Assembly: GCA_947375085.1 (NCBI GenBank)
Contig: CANCEQ010000104.1
Location: 1-10,107 of the forward strand
From: Flavobacteriales bacterium
GTDB lineage: Bacteria > Bacteroidota > Bacteroidia > Flavobacteriales > Crocinitomicaceae
Direction: 5' to 3'
DNA: 10,107 bases
The position numbers and the translations under genes are program-made. Position 1 is the stretch's first letter, and the number at the start of each line of letters is the position of its first letter. Shown in pieces: positions 5,815 to 10,107 of the stretch. The notes under the pieces were generated by a model, which saw nothing but the letters and a program-made list of their open reading frames with translations, was not told the origin of the DNA and did not search any database.

Positions 5815-6579
5815 ATGAAAAACCCAATAAGAAGAAATAGAAACATTGGAACTTCTAAACAAGGTCATGGACAAAATAATAAATTGACCATCCCTGAACC
5901 TTGTGGAATTTTGAAAAGTTTTTACGAAAGACTTGTTGATTATGAGAAAATCAAAAAAATAATTAATGGACATGAATTTTTATTTATAATTGAGAAAACA
6001 AGAGACAACTCATTACATTCATGTTCTGTTAAGGACATCGAAACAATAATAGAACAAATTCCGAAAAAGGACTATGGAGATTTAAAACTTATTATTTTTA
6101 GACAACCAAAAAGAAAAGAAGAAACATTGTCACCTACATGGGGTCGACTTATTTATTCCTATGAATTTGAAAACAATTATTTTCCAGCTATTATTTTGGA
6201 TTCTTTTGATTTAACACGGAAATTTAAATGGACGACTAAACTTTCAATTGACAGTCAAAAAGAATTAGAAAGATTATTAGAAGATGGACATGAAATTGTA
6301 AACGATGGCAGAAATTTTGTTGCAGAATATAAACTTGAGAACGTCCGAAACACACAATTATATAGAACTTTACTTCATGAATTTGGGCATTATGTCCAAT
6401 ATTTAGAGTTTGTTGTAAGACCTGGAAACGAAGATGAAGATTATGAACTTTGGGAAAAACGAAATGACAAATATTTTGAAATACCAAAAGAAGAGAAAGA
6501 AAAATTTACTCATAAATATTCTGACAATTTAAAAGTAGAGTTGACGAAAAAGAAAATTATACCTTTTTTAAAAAAATAA
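5815..6579 (+). CDS. Putative zinc metallopeptidase with HEFGH motif (cassette 3)
   Basis: A 254-residue protein without signal peptide or membrane segment. The sequence LYRTLLHEFGHYVQYLEF carries a zincin motif, HEFGH at residues 188-192, with two zinc-binding histidines and the catalytic glutamate. The downstream segment EKEKFTHKYSDNLK (about residues 225-240) is a plausible place for the third ligand. Residues 40-130 look like an alpha/beta region with strands EFLFIIEK and LKLIIFRQP. I recognise the active-site type but not the family; the substrate is unknown. The frame is open back to a GTG at 5761, but that stretch overlaps the degraded cassette leader, so the ATG at 5815 is preferred. 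The only gene of its cassette. Confidence 0.75.
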   Translation: MKNPIRRNRNIGTSKQGHGQNNKLTIPEPCGILKSFYERLVDYEKIKKIINGHEFLFIIEKTRDNSLHSCSVKDIETIIEQIPKKDYGDLKLIIFRQPKRKEETLSPTWGRLIYSYEFENNYFPAIILDSFDLTRKFKWTTKLSIDSQKELERLLEDGHEIVNDGRNFVAEYKLENVRNTQLYRTLLHEFGHYVQYLEFVVRPGNEDEDYELWEKRNDKYFEIPKEEKEKFTHKYSDNLKVELTKKKIIPFLKK

Positions 6580-6674
6580 ACTCCAAATAAAAAAAATCGG
6601 TTTGACAAAAAGTTGAATTCGAGAGACAAACATAACCTGAAAATCAGAGTAGGTCGTGTGCTAACAGCTGATAC

Positions 6675-6745
6675 TAACAACGGATAGGCAAGCGGCTTGA
6701 CAAGTACTGTTTCCAGAGCGCCCCTCGCCTATCCGTAAAACGTTA
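6675..6745. repeat. attC3 recombination site (type B)
   Basis: A 71-bp site with a different stem: CGGATAGGC (6681-6689) pairs perfectly with GCCTATCCG (6727-6735), followed by AGCG...CGCC and a loop with AGTACTGTTTCC. It ends CCGTAAAACGTTA. It is nearly identical to attC6. Confidence 0.88.
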
Positions 6746-6766
6746 TGTGCAAGAGCCTGAAAATCC

Positions 6767-6838
6767 CACTTCGTGCCTGGGGGACATCGGGAAGATTTAA
6801 AATTATAACTTCGGTTTAAGTTCACGGGAGACCAAAAC
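6767..6838 (+). repeat. Conserved cassette leader, copy 4
   Basis: CACTTCG (6767-6773) and AACTTCG (6807-6813), 40 bp apart, with GTGCCTGGGGGACATCGG after the first. The ending is GGGAGACCAAAAC. It is followed by about 60 bp of A-rich sequence before the gene start. Confidence 0.8.
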
Positions 6839-6901
6839 GAGAATTCGAAATAAACGTTTTAAAACAAAAAAAGTAATTAAATAAACATAAAATAAAAACA
6901 A

Positions 6902-7501
6902 ATGATTATCTACGGAATCAAAGCAACTGAAATTGCATCAGAAAAAATCAATGAAAAATGCTCTCATTGTGAAACAGAAAACTCAATTAATATGGTAGTA
7001 TTCCAAAAGTACTTACATATTTTTTGGATACCTTTTGTACCAAGTAAAAAGATTGGAGTTACGCAATGTACTCATTGTAAACAAGTTCTAAAAAACAAGG
7101 AGTTTACAAACAACTTGAAAAATAGTTTTGAAAAGTTAAAATCCAATAGTAAAACACCAAAATGGACATTTATTGGACTTGTATTGCTTTCATTTCTTAT
7201 TATTTCAGCTATCTCTGGTAGTATAAGAGATAAAAAGAAAAAAATTGAAATTATTGAGTCACCAATGAATGGAGATGTTTATGAAATCTCAAAAGATAAT
7301 CAGTTTACACTTTATAAAGTTAATAATGTAAATGGAGATACAGTTTTCGTTTTAAAAAATCAATACGAGTCAAATTATAACGGATTAAAAGAGTTAAAAA
7401 GAAAAGGAGATGAATCTTATTTAAAAGTTCAATTTCCAATTCTAAAAAGCGAATTAATGGAGAAATTTAAAAAAGGAGAAATTATTAATGTTAATAGATA
7501 A
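6902..7501 (+). CDS. Zinc-ribbon, single-TM protein of unknown function (cassette 4)
   Basis: A 199-residue protein. Two cysteine pairs, CSHC (20-23) and CTHC (56-59), flank the segment VVFQKYLHIFWIPFVPSKK. This is the arrangement of a small zinc-ribbon domain found fused to membrane helices, where the Trp/Phe-rich part between the knuckles is typical. A linker (60-86), one transmembrane helix (about 89-107, WTFIGLVLLSFLIISAIS) and a basic stop-transfer RDKKKK follow. Residues 115-199 form a lysine-rich, probably beta-rich domain (GDVYEISKDNQFTLYKVNNV...GDTVFVLKNQY). With the zinc ribbon cytoplasmic, the C-terminal domain would lie in the periplasm. The architecture is clear; the function is not. 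The ATG at 6902 follows an A-rich stretch. Confidence 0.75.
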   Translation: MIIYGIKATEIASEKINEKCSHCETENSINMVVFQKYLHIFWIPFVPSKKIGVTQCTHCKQVLKNKEFTNNLKNSFEKLKSNSKTPKWTFIGLVLLSFLIISAISGSIRDKKKKIEIIESPMNGDVYEISKDNQFTLYKVNNVNGDTVFVLKNQYESNYNGLKELKRKGDESYLKVQFPILKSELMEKFKKGEIINVNR

Positions 7502-7609
7502 CTAAAACTTATTATAAAATTGAAATTCGCTGGTAGACAAAAAGTTGAATCCAAGAGACAAACATTTCCGTTGGACTTTGGTAGGTTATGCCCGAAAGTC
7601 TCCAGCACA

Positions 7610-7683
7610 TAACAGCTCCTTCGCGACAACGGGCTGAAAGTACTGTGTTTGTTAGCCCGCTGACGCAAAGCAGCAAAACGTTA
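7610..7683. repeat. attC4 recombination site (type A)
   Basis: A 74-bp site. GCT/AGC and CTTCGCG with CGCAAAG (one mismatch) form the outer stem, CGGGCT with AGCCCG the inner stem, with AGTACTGTG in the loop. It ends AGCAAAACGTTA. Confidence 0.88.
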
Positions 7684-7703
7684 GTAGAAACCGCTTGAGT
7701 TCA

Positions 7704-7776
7704 CGCTTCGGGTCTGGGGTAAATCGGGAAATTTTTAAATTTTAACTTCGAATAAAATTAACGAGACGACAACAAC
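7704..7776 (+). repeat. Conserved cassette leader, copy 5
   Basis: CGCTTCG (7704-7710) and AACTTCG (7744-7750), 40 bp apart, with GGTCTGGGGTAAATCGGG between and GAGACGACAACAAC at the end. The gene starts 17 bp later. Confidence 0.8.
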
Positions 7777-7792
7777 TCATAATTAATAATAA

Positions 7793-8563
7793 ATGAAAAT
7801 ACTATCAATACTTCTAATCTTATCTGTAATTTTTGCTTGTAGTGAACGAACGAAAAATAAATTTAAGAGTGAAAAAACAATTCTTTTAGAAAATCCACAA
7901 CAAGACTTCGTTGTAATTGAAAATGATACAATTAAGTTAAAGAACTTTTCAATTAAAGAAATTAATCAAAGTGAATACTCTAAAATAACACCTGTAAATA
8001 ATTTATTTAAAATTGATTCTAGATATTCTAAAATAAATACTTTAAATCATATTACTACAATCAATTTAGATAATGGTAAAACACTAAATTTTAAAGATAC
8101 TCTTCCGTATTCAGAAGAAACAAAAGACGATACAAACGATGTAACCGAATCAATAATGTATGAATTGCTTGGTTTCAATAAGTCATTTAATTGCTTTTCA
8201 TTCAAAAGATATTTGTACGAAGATGTCGATTTTTTTATCGTAAATAAATCAAACGGTAAAACAATAAAAACTTGGAATGAACCAATTTTAAACTTCAAAG
8301 GAAATTTAATGTTTTGTGAACAAAATCCAATGTTTATGGGTTGGGTAGATGTTTCTGCTGGTTTTCAAATATTTGAGAAAACAAAAAATAATATTTTAAA
8401 AATAGAAGAAATTGAAATGAAAAATCTAATGACATTTGAAGGAAAATGGTCTGACAATGACGAACTGTTTTTGAAATTAATATCTATTGAGAATTATATG
8501 GAAAAACAACGAAAAACAAAATCAGGTTTTAAATTTGTCAAAATTTCCAGAAAAACAAACTGA
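7793..8563 (+). CDS. Putative lipoprotein of unknown function (cassette 5)
   Basis: A 256-residue protein. The N-terminus MKILSILLILSVIFAC is a short lipoprotein signal peptide with the lipidated cysteine at residue 16, followed by a Lys/Ser-rich tether, so the protein is probably anchored in the envelope. The mature domain has many short alternating strands (FVVIENDTIKLKNF, ITTINLDNGKTLNF, VDFFIVNKSNGKTIKTW, GWVDVSAGFQIFEK), suggesting a mostly beta, possibly propeller-like or lipocalin-like fold. I do not recognise the family. The TGA stop at 8561-8563 is also the first triplet of the conserved TGACAAA 3' block of the cassette, so the coding region abuts the cassette frame with no spacer. 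ATG 7793 sits 16 bp after the leader. Confidence 0.75.
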   Translation: MKILSILLILSVIFACSERTKNKFKSEKTILLENPQQDFVVIENDTIKLKNFSIKEINQSEYSKITPVNNLFKIDSRYSKINTLNHITTINLDNGKTLNFKDTLPYSEETKDDTNDVTESIMYELLGFNKSFNCFSFKRYLYEDVDFFIVNKSNGKTIKTWNEPILNFKGNLMFCEQNPMFMGWVDVSAGFQIFEKTKNNILKIEEIEMKNLMTFEGKWSDNDELFLKLISIENYMEKQRKTKSGFKFVKISRKTN

Positions 8564-8633
8564 CAAAATCTGACCTCGACAGACAAACATACACGGTTGA
8601 ATTTGGTAGGTTATACCCGAAAGCGGCATCTAC

Positions 8634-8708
8634 TAACAGCTCCTAGGTGACAACGGGCTGAAACGTACTGGGTTTGTTAGCCCGCTGACACCTAGCAGCA
8701 AAACGTTA
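8634..8708. repeat. attC5 recombination site (type A)
   Basis: A 75-bp site. The outer stem is CTAGGTG with CACCTAG, which differs from attC1 (CTAGCTG with CAGCTAG) by a compensatory base-pair change. Inner stem CGGGCT/AGCCCG; the loop has CGTACTGGG. It ends AGCAAAACGTTA. Confidence 0.88.
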
Positions 8709-8729
8709 TGTGCAAGAGCCTGAAAACCC

Positions 8730-8800
8730 CACTTCGTGCCTGGGGGAAATTGGAAAGTTTTAAAATTTCACTTCGAATTCAATTCACGGCGGACAACAAC
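8730..8800 (+). repeat. Conserved cassette leader, copy 6
   Basis: CACTTCG at 8730-8736 and 8769-8775, 39 bp apart, with TGCCTGGGGGAAATTGG after the first and GGCGGACAACAAC at the end. Confidence 0.8.
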
Positions 8801-8805
8801 TAAAA

Positions 8806-8877
8806 ATGTATTTAAATATGAACTCTAAATATCAAAAGGAAAAAATAAAAGGGAAATTTGAGATAGTAAGGTCTTAA
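8806..8877 (+). CDS. 23-residue small open frame at the normal cassette start position
   Basis: ATG at 8806 lies six bases after the leader, where other cassettes have their gene start, and a TAA at 8875-8877 closes it. The peptide is MYLNMNSKYQKEKIKGKFEI plus VRS, lysine-rich and unlike any family I know. It may be a leader peptide, the remnant of a decayed cassette gene, or chance. It is placed between the leader and the structured element upstream of the Abi-type gene. Confidence 0.3.
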   Translation: MYLNMNSKYQKEKIKGKFEIVRS

Positions 8878-8879
8878 AA

Positions 8880-8945
8880 AAACTAAAGCCAGTTTCATCA
8901 CCAGCATAAATCTGGGAGAGGAGGCACTGGCATCACGTTACAAAG
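8880..8945 (+). ncRNA. Structured element upstream of the Abi/HEPN gene (candidate RNA antitoxin or leader)
   Basis: GCCAGT (8888-8893) pairs with ACTGGC (8926-8931), and inside this CCAG (8901-8904) pairs with CTGG (8912-8915) around a seven-base loop. The two stems are separated by purine-rich GGAGAGGAGG on one side. The stretch is richer in G and C than its surroundings and has no coding frame. A T8 run at 8973-8980 follows. Some Abi/HEPN toxins are known to be controlled by a small RNA encoded next to them, which makes an RNA partner plausible. A diverged attC was considered and is unlikely, because the cassette ends are already accounted for. Confidence 0.35.
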
Positions 8946-8979
8946 CTAAAACAAAAATTAAATCTTTACAACTTTTTTT

Positions 8980-8987
8980 TATCTTTG
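8980..8987 (+). promoter_or_regulatory. -7 promoter element of the Abi/HEPN gene
   Basis: TATCTTTG is a perfect match to the Bacteroidota -7 consensus TAnnTTTG and lies only 11 bp before the ATG at 8999. A transcript from it would have a leader of a few bases at most. No TTG-type -33 element is visible at the usual distance. Confidence 0.5.
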
Positions 8988-8998
8988 GTATTGAAATT

Positions 8999-9634
8999 AT
9001 GACAGAGCAACAATACAAATATTTTTTATCTACACCAAGATTCAATACTTACCTAAAAAAAACAGGTGATGATTTTGAAAAAGCTGTACAACTTTACAAA
9101 GTAAACATTGAACTTTCAGAAGCTTTCTATCCAATTCTATCCGTCTTGGAGATTAGTTTAAGAAATGCTATACATAACAAACTGACAGAATATTTTAATG
9201 ACCCATTTTGGTTTAAAAATAAACTGCCTGTTACTTTTTTACCTTTTGTTTCTGACGCAACACAAAAATTATCAAAACAAAGAAAAATAATAACTGCTGA
9301 CCAAATAATTGCTGAACTTAATTTTGGTTTTTGGAATAGGTTATTTAATAGAAATCATACTTCTCTGTTATGGAAGCCATTACGTGTAATATTTCAAAAC
9401 ACACCTAAAAAATTACGACAAAGAGATACAATTGCAGATGCACTCTATAAAATTAGAACTTTAAGAAATCGAATTTATCATTATGAGCCAATTTTCGGTA
9501 ATTTAAGTGAAATTGAAACGACCTATGAAGAAATGATTACATTTCTTAAATGGCTAAACGATGATTTACCAACATTAATTGACGACATTAATCGATTTGG
9601 GGAAATTTTAGAAAAAGCAAAACAACTTCAATAA
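8999..9634 (+). CDS. Abi-like (Abi_2 type) HEPN-family protein, putative abortive-infection RNase (cassette 6)
   Basis: A 211-residue all-helical protein without signal peptide. It shows both hallmarks of the Abi_2 (AbiD/AbiF-type) group. The first is LEISLRNAIHNKL (R55-N56...H59) in the N-terminal half. The second is the central FGFWNRLF segment (109-116) followed by IRTLRNRIYHYEPIF, where R156-N157-x3-H161 is the HEPN RNase motif R-N-x3-H, completed by Glu163. In the family this motif cleaves RNA and the proteins stop growth of infected cells, giving phage resistance. The start at 8999 is supported by the -7 element just upstream and by the conserved N-terminal helix. It has its own promoter and a structured element upstream, unlike the other cassettes, fitting a toxin whose dose must be controlled. 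It would act in the cytoplasm on RNA. The target and any partner are unknown. Confidence 0.83.
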   Translation: MTEQQYKYFLSTPRFNTYLKKTGDDFEKAVQLYKVNIELSEAFYPILSVLEISLRNAIHNKLTEYFNDPFWFKNKLPVTFLPFVSDATQKLSKQRKIITADQIIAELNFGFWNRLFNRNHTSLLWKPLRVIFQNTPKKLRQRDTIADALYKIRTLRNRIYHYEPIFGNLSEIETTYEEMITFLKWLNDDLPTLIDDINRFGEILEKAKQLQ

Positions 9635-9729
9635 AAACACAGAATATTCTCGGTTGACAATAAGTTGAACTCAAGAGACAAGCATTCCCGTTGGACTTTG
9701 GTAGGTTACACCCAAAAGTCTCCAGCACA

Positions 9730-9800
9730 TAACAACGCATAGGCAAGCGGCTTGACAAGTACTGTTTCCAGAGCGCCACTCGCCTATCCGTAAAACGTTA
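9730..9800. repeat. attC6 recombination site (type B)
   Basis: A 71-bp site nearly identical to attC3, but the left arm is CGCATAGGC while the right arm is still GCCTATCCG, leaving one C-C mismatch. The loop has AGTACTGTTTCC. It ends CCGTAAAACGTTA, and cassette 7 begins with the TTAGGCG that follows. Confidence 0.86.
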
Positions 9801-9850
9801 GGCGTAATGCTACGACCGACCGTGCAAACATCAACCGACAGACAAAACAT

Positions 9851-9858
9851 TAACTTTG
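9851..9858 (+). promoter_or_regulatory. -7 promoter element of the cassette 7 gene
   Basis: TAACTTTG matches TAnnTTTG exactly, 16 bp before the ATG at 9875. It suggests that this cassette, which lacks the common leader, brings its own promoter. No clear -33 element is seen. Confidence 0.45.
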
Positions 9859-9874
9859 TTCTTTAAACTAAACA

Positions 9875-10107
9875 ATGGCTGACGAAATAAAGAAACTTAA
9901 ATTTAAACGAAGCACTGACCTACAGGTGGAAGTTGTTCCATTGTATACTTTGACAACCGTAAACAAAGACCATTTAGTAACGCCTCATCGGACAAATTTT
10001 TATCACGTTTTTTTATTTGACAACTGCCAGCCAACTCATTATGTTGACTTCACCCCAATCAAAATAGAACCTTACACTTTATTGTTTATTGACAAAGACC
10101 GTGTGCA
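9875..10107 (+). CDS. AraC-family-like transcriptional regulator, N-terminal part (cassette 7, cut by window end)
   Basis: An open frame from ATG at 9875 runs to the window edge, 77 complete codons, beginning MADEIKKLKFKRSTDLQVEV. The segment TPHRTNFYHVFLFDNCQPTH followed by YVDFTPIKIEPYTLLFIDKDRVH is the pattern of the cupin-like ligand/effector domain at the N-terminus of many Bacteroidota AraC-family regulators ('H R.dFy.i.l......H.VDF....i.p..l.fi...qvH'). The C-terminal helix-turn-helix domain would lie outside the window, so DNA binding cannot be confirmed. Codon use is less AT-biased than in cassettes 1-5, suggesting a different source. A regulator carried by a cassette is less common than hypothetical or defence cargo. 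Confidence 0.65.
   Translation, partial: MADEIKKLKFKRSTDLQVEVVPLYTLTTVNKDHLVTPHRTNFYHVFLFDNCQPTHYVDFTPIKIEPYTLLFIDKDRV

Larger units (their letters stand above)
5724..6742 (+). mobile_element. Gene cassette 3
   Basis: A 1019-bp unit. The start GTTAGTACC (5723-5731) pairs with its 3' nonamer GATACTAAC (6670-6678) with one mismatch. The CTG/CAG extension is present but the rest of the extension has decayed. Contents: a degraded leader, the putative metallopeptidase gene and a type B attC. It is the most diverged cassette of the set. Confidence 0.82.
6743..7680 (+). mobile_element. Gene cassette 4
   Basis: A 938-bp unit. GTTATGTGC (6742-6750) is the exact reverse complement of GCACATAAC (7605-7613). 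After the AA/CA mismatch, GAGCCT (6753-6758) pairs with AGTCTC (7597-7602) at five of six positions. Its ends are almost identical to those of cassette 6 although the genes are unrelated. Confidence 0.85.
7681..8705 (+). mobile_element. Gene cassette 5
   Basis: A 1025-bp unit. GTTAGTAGA (7680-7688) is the exact reverse complement of TCTACTAAC (8629-8637). After the AA/CA mismatch, CCGCTT (7691-7696) pairs exactly with AAGCGG (8621-8626). The total is 15 paired positions around one fixed mismatch. Confidence 0.86.
8706..9797 (+). mobile_element. Gene cassette 6 (Abi/HEPN cargo)
   Basis: A 1092-bp unit. GTTATGTGC (8705-8713) is the exact reverse complement of GCACATAAC (9725-9733). After the AA/CA mismatch, GAGCCT (8716-8721) pairs with AGTCTC (9717-9722) at five of six positions. 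It is the only cassette with a complex interior: leader, 23-codon frame, structured element, promoter and Abi-type gene. Confidence 0.85.
9798..10107 (+). mobile_element. Gene cassette 7 (partial)
   Basis: Starts GTTAGGCGT (from 9797). The leader of cassettes 1-6 is absent; instead about 75 bp of unrelated sequence precedes the gene. Its predicted 3' nonamer, outside the window, should be ACGCCTAAC or close to it. Confidence 0.7.

Noticed and set aside
5572..5973. Minus-strand frame of 133 codons over attC2 and the start of cassette 3
   Set aside because: Overlaps attC2, the degraded leader and the N-terminus of the metallopeptidase gene; no start signal or recognisable family.
7429..7668. 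Minus-strand frame over attC4 with peptide similar to one over attC6 (9588-9779)
   Set aside because: The shared peptide (SCYVLETFG...LPKSNGN) is the translation of the conserved 3' block and attC DNA repeat. It is not a gene family.
8880..8945. A seventh, diverged attC site dividing cassette 6 in two (GCCAGT/ACTGGC followed by ACGTTAC)
   Set aside because: The GTTA at 8938-8941 is followed by CAAAG, which does not pair with the 3' nonamer of the Abi cassette; that nonamer (GCACATAAC, 9725-9733) pairs perfectly with the start at 8705. One cassette therefore spans 8706-9797.
4927..9800. CRISPR array
   Set aside because: The repeats are 71-75 bp, imperfect, hairpin-forming and separated by roughly 650-1020 bp containing genes, with no short uniform spacers and no cas genes.
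4927..9800. Insertion sequences or MITEs between genes
   Set aside because: No terminal inverted repeats with target-site duplications or transposase. The repeat boundaries obey the cassette-specific GTTA/TAAC end pairing, which MITEs do not.

Overview
The window is AT-rich DNA from a member of the Bacteroidota, most likely Flavobacteriia. The evidence is A/T-rich translation starts, several matches to the Bacteroidota -7 promoter element TAnnTTTG, and family content (a DUF1003-like membrane protein, a DinB-like protein, a GH3 lipoprotein and a stand-alone TonB C-terminal domain). I cannot name a species.

Positions 1-2905 look like ordinary chromosome. They hold the tail of an upstream gene overlapping by ATGA with a secreted family-3 glycoside hydrolase, a degenerate tandem repeat and a terminator, a spacer with inverted repeats, a DinB-like protein with its own terminator, and a DUF1003-like membrane protein.

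Positions 2985-10107 are an integron-like gene-cassette platform and the main discovery. A 377-residue tyrosine recombinase (2985-4118) is followed by a ~190 bp attI-like region and a tandem array of six complete cassettes plus the start of a seventh, all genes on the + strand. The crossover points are GTTA sequences at 4311, 4998, 5723, 6742, 7680, 8705 and 9797. Each cassette holds a 5' leader, usually one gene, a conserved 3' block and an attC-like hairpin of 71-75 bp running from TAAC to GTTA. The decisive evidence is that the first nine bases of every cassette are the reverse complement of the nine bases ending in TAAC at the 3' side of that same cassette. Five pairs are perfect and one has a single mismatch, and the nonamer differs between most cassettes. 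This is the R'/R'' logic of circularised integron cassettes, so the units are mobile single-gene cassettes.

The platform departs from textbook integrons in four ways. The recombinase lacks the extra IntI-specific segment and carries an extra N-terminal domain of about 95 residues. It points in the same direction as the cassettes. The end pairing extends past the nine bases through a fixed CA/AA mismatch into a further short stem. Five cassettes, and a sixth in degraded form, share a conserved leader of about 70 bp with two copies of a CACTTCG-like heptamer 37-40 bp apart.

Cassette cargo: (1) an exported protein of unknown function; (2) an exported TonB C-terminal-like domain; (3) an HEFGH putative zinc metallopeptidase; (4) a zinc-ribbon plus single-TM protein; (5) a putative lipoprotein; (6) an Abi/HEPN-family putative RNase with its own promoter and a structured element upstream, a likely phage-defence cassette; (7) the N-terminus of an AraC-family-like regulator cut by the window edge. 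Envelope and defence cargo of this kind is typical of sedentary chromosomal integrons, and the fairly uniform attC family also fits that type.
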